Assembly (NCBI GenBank): GCA_902800185.1
Contig: CADCDK010000008.1
Location: 16,889 to 80,888 of the forward strand
Reading direction: 5' to 3'
DNA: 64,000 nucleotides
From: an uncultured Prevotellaceae bacterium
Lineage (GTDB): Bacteria > Bacteroidota > Bacteroidia > Bacteroidales > Bacteroidaceae
The first letter of the stretch is position 1. Each line of letters starts with the position of its first letter. Below the pieces are notes generated by a model. It was not told where the DNA came from and searched no databases. It saw only the letters and a program-made list of their open reading frames with translations. A program made the position numbers and the translations under genes. This document shows positions 17,464 to 26,639 of this stretch, piece after piece.

Positions 17464-18807
17464 ATGGATCATAAACAAGCGACACTGGAACTGGGGACGA
17501 AACCGATTGGCGGATTGCTGTGGCAATATGCACTGCCCGCCATCATCGCCATGACCGCCTCATCGCTCTACAACATCATCGACCGTGCGTTCATCGGTCA
17601 GGTGGTGGGAGCTGATGCCATTGCGGGCTTAGGCATCACGTTCCCGTTCATGAACCTCAGTGCCGCCTTCGGTGCCGCAGTGGGTGTGGGAGCTTCAACC
17701 TCTATCTCCGTGAAGCTCGGACAGAAAGACTACCAAACAGCGGAGAACCTGCTGGGCAACACCGTGACACTGAACCTCATCATCGGCTTGGCATTCATGG
17801 CGGTGTGCCTCGTGTTCCTCGACCCTATCCTCCGTTTCTTCGGTGCCAGCGACAACACCCTGCCCTATGCCCGCGAGTTCATGCAGGTAATCCTGCTCGG
17901 CAATGTGATCACCCACATGTACTTTGGCATGAACGCCGTGCTACGTGCCGCATCGAAGCCACGACATGCCATGTATGCCACACTTTTCACCGTGGGCATG
18001 AACATCATACTGGTCATCGCCTTCGTGTGGTGGTTCCGCTGGGGAATCCGTGGAGCTGCCATCGCCACGATCACATCGCAGTCAATGGCATTGATCTGGC
18101 AGATGCGACAGTTTTGCAACAAGGAGGAGCTGTTGCACCTGAAAAGAGGTATCTATCGACTGCGTGCCGATCTGGTGAAGAACGTCATCGGCATCGGCAT
18201 CTCTCCTTTTTTAATGAACGCATGCGCGTGCGTCATTGTTATATTTATGAACAACCAGCTGGTGAGCTACGGCGGCGACATGGCAGTGGGTGCCTACAGC
18301 ATCTCGAACTCTATTGCCATGATGTTCGTGATGTTCGTGATGGGCGTGAACCAAGGCATGCAGCCCATTGCGGGATATAACTACGGCGCACAGAACAACG
18401 AGCGACTGATGCGGGTACTGAACTATGCCATCATTGCCGCCACATGCATCATGACATGCGGATGGCTCATTGCCATGTTCGCTCCCTACTTCTGCGCACG
18501 CCTGTTCACCACCGACCCAATGCTCATCGACATGGGCATCGTCGGTATCCGCATCAACATGCTGGTGTTCCCGCTCATTGGTTTCCAGATGGTGGTGTCA
18601 AACTTCTTCCAGTGCATCGGTAAAGTAAAAATCAGTATCTTCCTATCACTATCCCGACAGCTTCTGCTGCTGTTGCCCCTGCTGTTGATCCTGCCCTCTT
18701 TCTGGGGAATTGACGGTGTGTGGGCAGCACTGCCTACAAGCGATGCGCTCTCGGCCATCATTGCCTTCTGCATGATTTGGTACTATTTTAGAGGTAATAA
18801 GTTATAG
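17464..18807 (+). CDS. MATE-family multidrug efflux transporter
   Basis: 447 residues, 12 predicted transmembrane helices in two similar halves. The start (LGTKPIGGLLWQYALPAIIAMTASSLYNIIDRAFIGQVVG) is a textbook MATE first repeat; the second begins near GISPFLMNACACVIVIFMNNQL, with MGVNQGMQPIAGYNYGAQ after it. MATE proteins expel cationic drugs or metabolites using Na+ or H+ gradients. It starts 12 nt after the toxin stop but encodes an unrelated function. The last codons and stop (GGTAATAAGTTATAG) coincide with a short heptamer array that runs to the next gene. Confidence 0.92.
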   Translation: MDHKQATLELGTKPIGGLLWQYALPAIIAMTASSLYNIIDRAFIGQVVGADAIAGLGITFPFMNLSAAFGAAVGVGASTSISVKLGQKDYQTAENLLGNTVTLNLIIGLAFMAVCLVFLDPILRFFGASDNTLPYAREFMQVILLGNVITHMYFGMNAVLRAASKPRHAMYATLFTVGMNIILVIAFVWWFRWGIRGAAIATITSQSMALIWQMRQFCNKEELLHLKRGIYRLRADLVKNVIGIGISPFLMNACACVIVIFMNNQLVSYGGDMAVGAYSISNSIAMMFVMFVMGVNQGMQPIAGYNYGAQNNERLMRVLNYAIIAATCIMTCGWLIAMFAPYFCARLFTTDPMLIDMGIVGIRINMLVFPLIGFQMVVSNFFQCIGKVKISIFLSLSRQLLLLLPLLLILPSFWGIDGVWAALPTSDALSAIIAFCMIWYYFRGNKL

Positions 18808-18820
18808 GTAATAGGTTATT
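18793..18820 (+). repeat. Short heptamer array between the MATE and kinase genes
   Basis: Four units GGTAATA, AGTTATA, GGTAATA, GGTTATT, then GGC and the ATG at 18824. It covers the last five codons of the MATE gene, including its stop TAG, and nearly the whole gap. Confidence 0.8.
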
Positions 18821-18823
18821 GGC

Positions 18824-19447
18824 ATGGAAAAGATTATCATTAACATTGGACGACAAGTAGGCTCGGGCGGACGGCTTATTGCCAAAAGATTAGCGGAAGA
18901 GTTCGGCTGCAAGCTCTACGACAAGGAGATTCTGGACCTTGCCGCCAACGAGAGTGGGTTCTCTACCAAGTTCTTTGAACAGAGCGATGAACGGAAAGGG
19001 TTCCTGCGCCATATCGTACAGCAAACAGGACGCACACTCGCCATGGGCAGTTTCTATCATAACAACCAGTTCTCAGAAGAAAGCCTGTTCCAGTTCCAAA
19101 GCGATGCCATCCGAAAGGCGGCAGAAGAAGGGTCGTGCGTTTTCGTCGGCAGATGTGCCGACTATGTGCTGCGCGACATGAAGGGAGTGGTGAACATCTT
19201 CATTACTGCGGACATGGAAGACCGCATCCGTCGCGTACAAGAACGGAACGGGTGCGATGACACAACGGCACGCAAGCTGATCCACCACCAGGAGAGTGAC
19301 CGCACGTCATTCTACAACTACTACACAGGAAAGAAATGGGGACATTCCGCCAGCTACGACCTATGCGTGAACAGTTCACGATTAGGCATCGAGGGAACGG
19401 TGGAGTTGGTGAAGAGATTTATTGAAGAGGTAATAGGTAAGAGGTAA
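18824..19447 (+). CDS. Cytidylate kinase-like P-loop protein
   Basis: 207 residues. IIINIGRQVGSGGRLIAKRLAEEFGCKLYDKEIL matches the cytidylate-kinase-like family (PF13189): the glycine loop GRQVGSGG replaces the classical Walker A, and the YDKEIL segment follows. Later blocks FVGRCADYVLRD and IRRVQERNGCDDTTARKLI are also typical. Family members phosphorylate nucleotides or nucleosides, but the true substrate of this branch is not established and the main CMP kinase is normally a separate gene. The final residues EEVIGKR and the stop codon come from the heptamer array at 19424, suggesting a 3' end captured by repeat DNA. Confidence 0.85.
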   Translation: MEKIIINIGRQVGSGGRLIAKRLAEEFGCKLYDKEILDLAANESGFSTKFFEQSDERKGFLRHIVQQTGRTLAMGSFYHNNQFSEESLFQFQSDAIRKAAEEGSCVFVGRCADYVLRDMKGVVNIFITADMEDRIRRVQERNGCDDTTARKLIHHQESDRTSFYNYYTGKKWGHSASYDLCVNSSRLGIEGTVELVKRFIEEVIGKR

Positions 19448-19645
19448 GAGGTAAGAGGTAATAGGGAAGAAGGAAGAAGGAAGAGGGAAGAGGGAAGAGG
19501 GAAGAGGGAAGAGGTAATAGGGAAGAAGGAAGAAGGAAGAGGGAAGAGGGAAGAGGTAATAGGGAAGAAGGAAGAAGGAAGAAGGAAGAGGGAAGAGGGA
19601 AGAGGGAAGAGGGAAGAGGTGATAGGTGATAGGTAATAGGTAAGT
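19424..19645 (+). repeat. Large heptamer array with higher-order repeats
   Basis: 31 full 7-nt units and a partial one. Units are GAAGAGG, GAAGAAG, TAATAGG, TAAGAGG and TGATAGG. Blocks of TAATAGG, two or three GAAGAAG, then several GAAGAGG recur at 19459, 19515 and 19557, showing block duplication. The array includes the last eight codons and stop of the kinase gene and ends at the base before the ATG of the next gene. Confidence 0.96.
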
Positions 19646-20140
19646 ATGAAAAAGGTTGGAATCATCAGTGACACGCACTCGTACTGGGATGAGAAGTATT
19701 TGCACTACTTCGAGCCGTGCGACGAGATATGGCATGCGGGCGACATCGGCAGTACCGAGGTGGCAGAGCGCTTGGCGGCATTCCGACCGCTACGGGCTGT
19801 TTACGGCAACTGTGACGGCGGCGACCTGCGACTGATGTTCACCGAGCGACTACGCTGGAAGTGCGAGGAAGTAGAAGTCCTGATGAAACACATCGGCGGC
19901 TACCCTGGCAACTACGACCCATCGGTACGCGGTCAGCTTTACGCCTCCCCACCCCGTCTGTTCATCAGTGGACATTCGCACATCCTGAAGGTGCAATACG
20001 ACAAGACGCTCGGACTGCTGCACATTAATCCTGGAGCCGCAGGCATGCAGGGATGGCACAAGGAGCGCACGCTGGTGCGACTGACCATCGACGGCAGCGA
20101 CTTCAAGGACTGCGAAGTCATCACATTAGGGGGCAGATAA
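19646..20140 (+). CDS. YfcE/MJ0936-type metallophosphoesterase
   Basis: 164 residues, a single calcineurin-like phosphoesterase domain with all metal-binding blocks: [11 protein letters not shown] (7-17), WHAGDIGS near 31-38, GNCDGGD near 59-65, and ISGHSHI near 110-116. Such proteins hydrolyse phosphodiesters in vitro with Mn2+; their cellular substrate is usually unknown. Normal length for the family. Its ATG immediately follows the 222-nt heptamer array, so no room is left for a separate promoter or ribosome site outside the array. Confidence 0.92.
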   Translation: MKKVGIISDTHSYWDEKYLHYFEPCDEIWHAGDIGSTEVAERLAAFRPLRAVYGNCDGGDLRLMFTERLRWKCEEVEVLMKHIGGYPGNYDPSVRGQLYASPPRLFISGHSHILKVQYDKTLGLLHINPGAAGMQGWHKERTLVRLTIDGSDFKDCEVITLGGR

Positions 20141-20149
20141 AGAAACAAG

Positions 20150-20230
20150 GCCCAAGGGCCCCATAGGGCCCATAGGACCTATAGGCCCCATAAGACCTAT
20201 AAGACTCATAAGACCCACAAGACTTAATTT
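20150..20230 (+). repeat. Nonamer array between the phosphoesterase and purT
   Basis: Nine 9-nt units: GCCCAAGGG, CCCCATAGG, GCCCATAGG, ACCTATAGG, CCCCATAAG, ACCTATAAG, ACTCATAAG, ACCCACAAG, ACTTAATTT. It begins 9 nt after the stop codon and ends 10 nt before purT. The same unit type occurs at 30882-30971. Confidence 0.93.
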
Positions 20231-20240
20231 AATAATAAAA

Positions 20241-21422
20241 ATGAAAAGGATTCTGTTATTGGGCTCAGGCGAACTGGGCAAGGAGTTTGTAATTGCCGCC
20301 AAACGTGCCGGCGTGTATGTAATTGCATGCGACCGCTACGACAATGCGCCCGCCATGCAAGTGGCTGACGAGCGCGAAGTGTTCAGCATGCTTGACGGCG
20401 ATGCTCTCGACCGCGTCGTTGCGAAGCACCGTCCTGACATCATCGTGCCAGAGATTGAGGCCATCCGCACCGAGCGCTTGTTCGACTATGAGAAGCAAGG
20501 CATACAGGTGGTGCCGAGCGCACGGGCGGTGAACTACACGATGAACCGCCGCGCCATCCGCGACCTTGCTGCCAAAGAACTGGGACTGCGCACAGCCAAG
20601 TACTTCTATGCCAAAACGTTAGAGGAGTTCATGCAGGCCGCAGAAGAGATTGGCTTCCCCTGCGTGGTGAAGCCCCTGATGTCGTCGAGCGGTCACGGAC
20701 AGAGCTACGTCCACAATGCCGATGAGCTGAAGGATGCCTTCCGCGAGGCGATGGAAGGTAGCCGTGGCGACGTGAAGGAAGTCATCATCGAGGAGTTCAT
20801 CCAGTTCGAGAGCGAGTTCACCCTGCTCACTGTCACCCAGAAGAATGGCCCCACGCTTTTCTGTCCCCCTATCGGACATGTACAGAAAGGCGGTGACTAC
20901 CGAGAGAGCTGGCAGCCCTATCAGATTCCGGAGGCTTCGCTGCGGAAGGCAGAGGAGATGGCAGACAAGGTGACACGGGCATTGACAGGTGCCGGCATCT
21001 GGGGTGTAGAGTTCTTCCTGAAGGCCGACGGCGAAGTGATCTTCTCCGAGCTGTCGCCCCGTCCGCACGATACGGGCATGGTGACATTGGGACACACCAC
21101 GAACCTCAGCGAGTTTGAACTGCACCTGCGTGCCGTGCTCGGACTGCCCATCGCCGGCATCCACTTAGAGCATGCCGGCTGTTCGGCAGTCGTGCTGGCA
21201 AAAGAAGACACCGACCACGCACCGGAATACAACCTCATAGATGCCCTGAAGGAAGACCGCACCCGCGTGCGCATCTTCGGTAAGCCCGAAGCCCACAAGG
21301 GCCGTCGTCTGGGTGTGGTGCTCTGCTACGGCGAAGTGGGCGATGACCTCGATGCCCTGCGCACCAAGTGCAAACGATTAGCTACAACGGTCTTGGGAAC
21401 GGAGCCGTATATGAAGAAGTGA
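20241..21422 (+). CDS. purT: Formate-dependent phosphoribosylglycinamide formyltransferase
   Basis: 393 residues, ATP-grasp fold. PurT converts glycinamide ribonucleotide, formate and ATP to formyl-GAR in purine synthesis, independent of folate. [21 protein letters not shown] (4-24) is the N-terminal nucleotide-binding fold; [16 protein letters not shown] is the ATP-grasp loop; [28 protein letters not shown] is the metal-binding and catalytic segment. Length is standard. The stop TGA (21420-21422) is also the first unit of a TGAGAGT-type heptamer array. Confidence 0.95.
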   Translation: MKRILLLGSGELGKEFVIAAKRAGVYVIACDRYDNAPAMQVADEREVFSMLDGDALDRVVAKHRPDIIVPEIEAIRTERLFDYEKQGIQVVPSARAVNYTMNRRAIRDLAAKELGLRTAKYFYAKTLEEFMQAAEEIGFPCVVKPLMSSSGHGQSYVHNADELKDAFREAMEGSRGDVKEVIIEEFIQFESEFTLLTVTQKNGPTLFCPPIGHVQKGGDYRESWQPYQIPEASLRKAEEMADKVTRALTGAGIWGVEFFLKADGEVIFSELSPRPHDTGMVTLGHTTNLSEFELHLRAVLGLPIAGIHLEHAGCSAVVLAKEDTDHAPEYNLIDALKEDRTRVRIFGKPEAHKGRRLGVVLCYGEVGDDLDALRTKCKRLATTVLGTEPYMKK

Positions 21423-21475
21423 GAGTTGAGAGTTGAGAGATGAGAGATGAGAGGTGAGAGTTGAGAGATGAGAGA
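21420..21475 (+). repeat. TGAGAGT-type heptamer array bridging purT and the next gene
   Basis: Eight units TGAGAGT/TGAGAGA/TGAGAGG. The first unit holds the purT stop codon; the ATG of the next gene (21475-21477) straddles the end of the last unit. All 52 intergenic bases belong to the array. Confidence 0.94.
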
Positions 21476-23136
21476 TGAAGAAATCGTTAGCGGTCTATTT
21501 GTTGGTAGTGGCAGCATTCTTAGGAGTGCAGGCTATGCAGGGGCTCTCGTTTCTGGACATTGGGATGTACATGTCAGGGTACGAGCATTTTCCGTCCGAC
21601 CCTGGCATGACAGCCTATTTAGGACAATGGATTGCCACCTACCTGCTGACAGGACAGATCCTCGCATGGACAGATGCCAACTCCTTCATGGCTTTACGGG
21701 TGATGCACATTGCCCTGCTGCTATGCCTACAGGCTGTAATCTTTCTGTCGCTGCGCCGCTATCTGCGAGAGCGCATCCTCTTCATCGGTCTTACCCTTGC
21801 CACACTTGCCCACTTCGGGAGTTATCTCGACATCAACTACAATGACTATTCCACGACTCTGCTCGTGCTCATCATCCTGACACTGCACCGAGGACTATTC
21901 GCCCACAAGCGCAGCATCTGGCTGTTGATGGCAGGCGTGCTGACAGGTTTCTCCTTTTACTTCCGCATTGTCAACATCACGTTCCTTCTCCTTCCCTTTG
22001 TCGGGCTTCTGCTCGGAAAGAGATACAAACTTAACATCCCCATAGCCAAGTATCTCCTCGTCTTCGGAAGCGGAATGCTGGCTGGTTGTCTGCTCATGAC
22101 AGGATACCTATGGGTAAGCGGAGGGAGAGAGATGCTGGCTGTTTGGACGTTTACGTTGAACTGTATGTTCTCCATGGGCACTGACAGCGCAGACCCGCAC
22201 AGTCTGAAAGCTGTTGCCATAGGACTCTATACCACCTACAAGGCTTACTTCACGCAAGCTTGTGTGGGAGCGGGCTTCCTGCTACTCCTGACGATAGCCA
22301 GCTGTAAGCTGCAACGCACTTACAAGCTGTTGGCCGTAGTGACACTTGGGGCATGCATCATCGTCAACATCTATCTGTGGGAGCCCATCGGAGGTGTCAT
22401 GGGAGCGTTCTGTCTGTTGGGACTTGTCACCCTGATCGCTGGCGTGCGGCTTTCATCCGAGACGGATGTCCTGTTCCTGCTTTCACTCTTCGTGCCGCTG
22501 GTTTACCCTATCGGCAGCAATGGCGGTCTCGACTTCTTAGGACAATGCCTGTTCTTTCTGCCGCTCCCCTTGGCCATGGCATATCTATTCGAGCTGCCCG
22601 ACAAATTTCCCCAAGCATACAGGCATTCGTTCAGCCATGCACTCCATATCACCATTGGGACGATGGTGATCACGCTGCTCTTTGTCAACGTGAAGCGGCC
22701 GATGATGGAAGAAGGAAACCGCCTCGAATGCCGATACGCGGTGGAGAGTCCTCTCACCCACCACATTTATACCACCCGTGCAAACGCCGACCTGCACAAC
22801 CGCCTGCTCAAAGAACTAAGGCCATTGGTACCGAAAGGAAGCTACATGGTTTGTAACTTCTCGCTCCCACTCATCTCCATGTTGGAATGCAAGCCCTACG
22901 CCGTGTTCTCCGACGTGTTCACCTCTGACCAGATGAACCTCCGGTATATAAGCATTGCGGAGAAGGGACTCCTCACACAGGAACCAACCCAACAGGCGAG
23001 AGAGCAACAGGTTCTGATGTTGGTTGACCGCCAGTCGATGACCGATGGGTTTGAAAGTATCTGCCGAAGGCTTTGCAAGAGAAACGGATACAAGACCGTA
23101 TGGAGCGACGGGAGGTATGAGTTGTGGAAAAGGTAA
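21475..23136 (+). CDS. Polytopic membrane protein, possible GT-C-type glycosyltransferase
   Basis: 553 residues with about 11-12 hydrophobic helices in the first 400 residues, then a soluble C-terminal domain of about 140 residues that would face the periplasm. The arrangement (long first loop with GMYMSGYEHFPSDPGMTAYLGQW, then many helices) resembles GT-C polyprenyl-sugar-dependent glycosyltransferases, but no diagnostic motif is clear, so the call stays tentative. The gene begins inside a heptamer array, and its last codons WKR plus the TAA stop begin another. A separate promoter precedes the next gene, so it may not belong to the downstream operon. Confidence 0.5.
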   Translation: MKKSLAVYLLVVAAFLGVQAMQGLSFLDIGMYMSGYEHFPSDPGMTAYLGQWIATYLLTGQILAWTDANSFMALRVMHIALLLCLQAVIFLSLRRYLRERILFIGLTLATLAHFGSYLDINYNDYSTTLLVLIILTLHRGLFAHKRSIWLLMAGVLTGFSFYFRIVNITFLLLPFVGLLLGKRYKLNIPIAKYLLVFGSGMLAGCLLMTGYLWVSGGREMLAVWTFTLNCMFSMGTDSADPHSLKAVAIGLYTTYKAYFTQACVGAGFLLLLTIASCKLQRTYKLLAVVTLGACIIVNIYLWEPIGGVMGAFCLLGLVTLIAGVRLSSETDVLFLLSLFVPLVYPIGSNGGLDFLGQCLFFLPLPLAMAYLFELPDKFPQAYRHSFSHALHITIGTMVITLLFVNVKRPMMEEGNRLECRYAVESPLTHHIYTTRANADLHNRLLKELRPLVPKGSYMVCNFSLPLISMLECKPYAVFSDVFTSDQMNLRYISIAEKGLLTQEPTQQAREQQVLMLVDRQSMTDGFESICRRLCKRNGYKTVWSDGRYELWKR

Positions 23137-23173
23137 TAGGTAATAGGTAATAGGTAATAGGTGATAGGTAATA
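23132..23173 (+). repeat. GGTAATA heptamer array after the membrane protein gene
   Basis: Six units: four GGTAATA, GGTGATA, GGTAATA. The stop TAA of the preceding gene (23134-23136) lies in the first unit. Because every unit but one carries TAA and 7 is coprime to 3, the array stops translation in all frames. Confidence 0.94.
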
Positions 23174-23205
23174 GATAAGGGGGAAGAAGAAAGAGGGGAT
23201 TTTAT

Positions 23206-23236
23206 TTTGAGGATTCAGTAAAAATGCGTACTTTCG
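23206..23236 (+). promoter_or_regulatory. Promoter of the cupin - FemAB - DUF6057 operon
   Basis: TTTG (23206-23209), 19 nt, TACTTTCG (23229-23236), 31 nt before the ATG at 23268. One mismatch to TAnnTTTG. Confidence 0.65.
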
Positions 23237-23267
23237 CACCAATTATAAAAAACGAAGCAACAACCGA

Positions 23268-23675
23268 ATGGAACGGACATTAGGACAGATCATCGATTTA
23301 AATAAAATCATAGACCCGCGCGGCAACCTGACTGTTGTCGAGCAGATGCACAATGTGCCCTTTGAGGTGAAGCGGGTCTATTGGGTCTATGACGTTCCCT
23401 CGGGAGAATGGCGGGGTGGACATGCCCACAAGCAATGCAAGGAGTTCATCGTGGCCGTGAGTGGTTCCTTCGACGTGACACTCGACAACGGACACGGAAC
23501 CAAGAACACCTTTCACCTGAACCATCCCTATCAAGGGCTGATCGTGGACACCAATATCTGGCGTACACTGGAAGACTTTTCGTCGGGAGCTGTCTGCCTG
23601 GTGTTGGCTTCGGAACTGTTTGAAGAGGAAGACTACATCCGCGAATACGAGGATTTCCTGGAAATGGTGAAGTGA
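23268..23675 (+). CDS. FdtA/QdtA-family cupin (WxcM-like sugar-nucleotide ketoisomerase)
   Basis: 135 residues, one cupin barrel. IIDPRGNLTVVEQ opens the family domain; GGHAHKQCKEFIVAVSGSFDVTLDNG holds the His pair used in the 3,4-ketoisomerase active site; DFSSGAVCLVLASELFEEEDYIREYEDF is the usual end. Known relatives convert dTDP-4-keto-6-deoxyglucose into the 3-keto isomer for amino-deoxy sugars in surface glycans. The usual aminotransferase partner is not adjacent; instead a FemAB-like acyltransferase follows after 3 nt. The exact substrate is therefore open, although membership of the family is clear. Confidence 0.85.
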   Translation: MERTLGQIIDLNKIIDPRGNLTVVEQMHNVPFEVKRVYWVYDVPSGEWRGGHAHKQCKEFIVAVSGSFDVTLDNGHGTKNTFHLNHPYQGLIVDTNIWRTLEDFSSGAVCLVLASELFEEEDYIREYEDFLEMVK

Positions 23676-23678
23676 GCA

Positions 23679-24617
23679 ATGTTTGAGATTGTAAGATATA
23701 CGGCTGAACAGGCCAACGAATGGAACCAGTTCGTGGCGACATCGAAGAACGGAACTTTCCTGTTCGACCGCCGCTACATGGACTATCATGCCGACAGGTT
23801 TGAAGACCACTCGCTGCTCTTCTATCTCAACAATACACTTTATGCACTCCTACCCGCCAATAGACAGGGAGACACGCTCTACTCACACCAAGGACTGACC
23901 TACGGCGGATTGATCAGTAACGAGAAAACCACCACAGCCCATGTGGTACAGCTCTTCCGGGAGCTGACGGCATACATGAAGAGCGAGGGCATCAGGGAGA
24001 TGATCTACAAGCCTGTGCCGCATATCTACCATAGCATTCCCGCAGAGGAAGACTTGTTCGCACTCTACAGTGTCTGCAACGCACAACTGCTGGAGCGCAA
24101 CGTGTCGTGTACCATAGACCTGAAACGCAGGCTGAAGTGGAACCGCGACCGCAGATATGGCATCAACCGCTGCCGCAACAACGGGGTGACAGTCAGCGAG
24201 AGCGAGGATTTGCCTGCCTTCTGGGAGATTCTACAGGGCAACCTTATGGCGAGGTTCGGTGCCAAGCCCGTACACTCGCTGGAAGAGATAGAACTGCTGA
24301 AGTCACGCTTCCCCCACCTCATCCGTCTCTTCGTAGCAGAGAAAGACGGAAAGATGCTGGGCGGCACCCTACTCTATCTGAGCCGCAATGTGGTTCATAC
24401 GCAGTATATCTCGGCGAATGAAGAAGGGAAACACCTTCGGGTGATGGATGCCATCTTCAACCACCTGCTCAATGAGCGGGAATGGCCATGCCGCTACTTC
24501 GACTTCGGTACTTCCAATGAAGAGGACGGACGGATCTTGAAGGAATCGCTTATCTATCAGAAAGAGGGATTCGGGGCACGCGCCATTGCACATGACATCT
24601 ATAGATTGGAGGCGTGA
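23679..24617 (+). CDS. FemAB-like GNAT-fold acyltransferase
   Basis: 312 residues. GTFLFDRRYMDYHADRFEDHSLL near the start and the second half (PVHSLEEIELLKSRFPHLIRLFVAEKDGKMLGGTLLYLSRNVVHTQY) resemble FemAB/GNAT proteins that add amino acids or acyl groups to peptidoglycan or sugar precursors. A late block YFDFGTSNEEDGRILKESLIYQKEGFGA is the usual acyl-CoA or aminoacyl binding region of this branch. It follows the cupin gene by 3 nt and precedes the DUF6057 gene by 35 nt. Together with the cupin it suggests modification of an amino-deoxy sugar, by analogy with FdtA/FdtC or WxcM systems; that is inference. Confidence 0.75.
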   Translation: MFEIVRYTAEQANEWNQFVATSKNGTFLFDRRYMDYHADRFEDHSLLFYLNNTLYALLPANRQGDTLYSHQGLTYGGLISNEKTTTAHVVQLFRELTAYMKSEGIREMIYKPVPHIYHSIPAEEDLFALYSVCNAQLLERNVSCTIDLKRRLKWNRDRRYGINRCRNNGVTVSESEDLPAFWEILQGNLMARFGAKPVHSLEEIELLKSRFPHLIRLFVAEKDGKMLGGTLLYLSRNVVHTQYISANEEGKHLRVMDAIFNHLLNEREWPCRYFDFGTSNEEDGRILKESLIYQKEGFGARAIAHDIYRLEA

Positions 24618-24652
24618 GCACGAAGCTAATGAGAAATGAATTATCAAAGAAT

Positions 24653-26557
24653 ATGAGTAAAACCGACAAAAAGAAAAAAAAGAAACAGGTAACGCAGGGA
24701 GTTCAGGACACGCAGAGAGCTTTCCTGAGCGACCACACATTACGCTGGTGGGCATGTCTCTTGCCCATCGTGGCAGTAGTAGTGGTTGGAGCCGCCTTGC
24801 TGATGTATGAGTCACTCTTGCTGTTCCGTGTACAGGAACTGAATCTGTTTCTCTACACCCCACTCTTCCTGAAACAGCAGATGGTTGTCTCGGGAGGCCT
24901 GCTTACGTACTTAGGAACTTACTTCACACAGTATTTCTATCACCCGTGGATAGGCGTTTCACTGCTCTGTGGATGGTGGCTGCTACTCATGTGGCTCACC
25001 AAACGGGCCTTTGCCATTCCCAATAAGTGGGCAGCCCTCTTGCTGATTCCCGCAGTGGCACTGCTCATCTCCGACATGGATCTGGGCTACTGGCTGTTCT
25101 ACCTGAAGGCACGCGGCCATTTCTTTGTCGGCACTATCGGCGCCTGCCTGACCGTTGCCATGGTATGGGCTTACAGAGCCCTTCCCCGCAAATGGTTCCT
25201 ACGCACGGCCTTCATTGTTCTCAGCGTTGCTGTTCTGTACCCGCTCTTCGGTTTCTACGCCTTGCTGGGCGGTGCGCTCATGGGCTTCATCACATGGAGA
25301 CTGGAAGACTACAAGCTTCTGAACAAAGTCATTGATAGCATCGTCACCATCCTCTCCGTAGGTGGCTTACCCCTACTCTACTATCGTTTCTGGTTCTATC
25401 AGACCAACATTGTGAACATCTACTGGACGGGGATTCCGATTTTCCGTCTCGACAAAGACTATTACAACTACTATATACCTTATTATATATTAGCAGCCGT
25501 CCTTACCTTGTTCGCCCTTACCTACCGTTGGTGGGGAAAGGAAGTGAAGCGTGTCTTCCTCTGGTCACTGGTACAGGTGGTCCTTGTCGGTGCCGTTGCC
25601 TATGCAGGCTACACCTACTGGTACAAGGACTATAACTTCCACAAAGAGTTAGAGATGAACTACTGCGTGGAGAATCTGGACTGGGAAGGCGTGCTCACAC
25701 TGGCCCGCGACAGGAAGGTGGAGGGAACCCGTATGATGTGGCTCATGAAGAACCTCGCCCTGATTCGTCTGGGACGTGCCGGCGACGAGATGTTCCACTA
25801 TCCCAACGGTGCCAAGACCTGCGAGGCTCCTTTCCGGGTTCGCATGACACAGTCGGGCGGTAAGATTCTCTACTTCAACTACGGACAGCTGAACTTCTGC
25901 TATCGCTGGTGTCTGGAAGACGGTGTGGAATACGGCTGGCGTATTGACTATTACAAGTATATGCTGAAGTGCGCACTGCTCAACGGAGAGTTTAAGGTTG
26001 CACAAAAATATGTTGACATCCTCAAACAAACCAAGTACTACAAGGAATGGGCAGAGAAATATGAGGCATACATCAAGAACCCCAAACTCATTGAGAAAGA
26101 CCCGGAGTTCAAGCCCATACTGCCCCTGTTGAAGGTAGATGACGTACTGACCAGTGACAACACCCTCATCGAGGTGTTCCTGCTGACCCGCTTCCTCAAC
26201 ATCGAGAGCAACGATCCGCAACTACAGGAGCTATCGCTCATTGCAGCCCTACAGATGAAGGATATTCAGCAGTATTGGCCACGTTTCTTCCATTATGCCC
26301 GCTTGCACCCGAATGGACACATGCCCGTTCATTATCAGGAGGCAGCCCTGCTCTATGGTAATCTGGAACATGAGGTGGACATCTCGACGATGCCTTTCGA
26401 CAAGGAGGTTCAAGACACGTTCCAAGACTTCATGACCGCCGCACAGAAGACCTATGCCGGCATGAGCGAGGAACAGATGAAGCCCCTGATGTATGACCGC
26501 TTTGGCAGTACCTTCTTCTATGAGTATTTCTTCACTCGCGGACAGAAGAGCTATTAG
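24653..26557 (+). CDS. DUF6057-like polytopic membrane protein
   Basis: 634 residues from ATG 24653 (MSKTDKKKKKKQ). Earlier starts at 24629 (ATG) or 24614 (GTG, overlapping the FemAB stop) are possible and only add a polar extension. A Lys-rich cytoplasmic head is followed by about ten transmembrane helices up to residue 340 and then a soluble domain of about 290 residues with helical repeat character (WEGVLTLARDRK, LLNGEFKVAQKYVDILKQTKYY), possibly TPR-like. The layout fits DUF6057 of Bacteroidales. Function unknown. The stop TAG flows directly into a heptamer array. Confidence 0.7.
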   Translation: MSKTDKKKKKKQVTQGVQDTQRAFLSDHTLRWWACLLPIVAVVVVGAALLMYESLLLFRVQELNLFLYTPLFLKQQMVVSGGLLTYLGTYFTQYFYHPWIGVSLLCGWWLLLMWLTKRAFAIPNKWAALLLIPAVALLISDMDLGYWLFYLKARGHFFVGTIGACLTVAMVWAYRALPRKWFLRTAFIVLSVAVLYPLFGFYALLGGALMGFITWRLEDYKLLNKVIDSIVTILSVGGLPLLYYRFWFYQTNIVNIYWTGIPIFRLDKDYYNYYIPYYILAAVLTLFALTYRWWGKEVKRVFLWSLVQVVLVGAVAYAGYTYWYKDYNFHKELEMNYCVENLDWEGVLTLARDRKVEGTRMMWLMKNLALIRLGRAGDEMFHYPNGAKTCEAPFRVRMTQSGGKILYFNYGQLNFCYRWCLEDGVEYGWRIDYYKYMLKCALLNGEFKVAQKYVDILKQTKYYKEWAEKYEAYIKNPKLIEKDPEFKPILPLLKVDDVLTSDNTLIEVFLLTRFLNIESNDPQLQELSLIAALQMKDIQQYWPRFFHYARLHPNGHMPVHYQEAALLYGNLEHEVDISTMPFDKEVQDTFQDFMTAAQKTYAGMSEEQMKPLMYDRFGSTFFYEYFFTRGQKSY

Positions 26558-26615
26558 AGTTGAGAGATGAGAGTTGAGAGATGAGAGTTGAGAGTTGAGA
26601 GATAAGAATTTTGAA
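26555..26615 (+). repeat. TGAGAGT-type heptamer array after the DUF6057 gene
   Basis: From the stop codon TAG: a partial unit, then TGAGAGA, TGAGAGT, TGAGAGA, TGAGAGT, TGAGAGT, TGAGAGA, then degraded units TAAGAAT and TTTGAAT. Same unit type as 21420-21475. Confidence 0.88.
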
Positions 26616-26639
26616 TAAGATATTATGCACGATACACTG

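Noticed and set aside
19424-19645. CRISPR array
   Set aside because: The repeats are 7 nt and contiguous, with no unique spacers, and no cas gene is near. The same holds for all other arrays in the window.
19424-19645. Purine-rich array units as Shine-Dalgarno sites
   Set aside because: AAGAGG-like units resemble ribosome sites, but Bacteroidetes initiate largely without them, and the arrays are too long and too variable to be selected for that.
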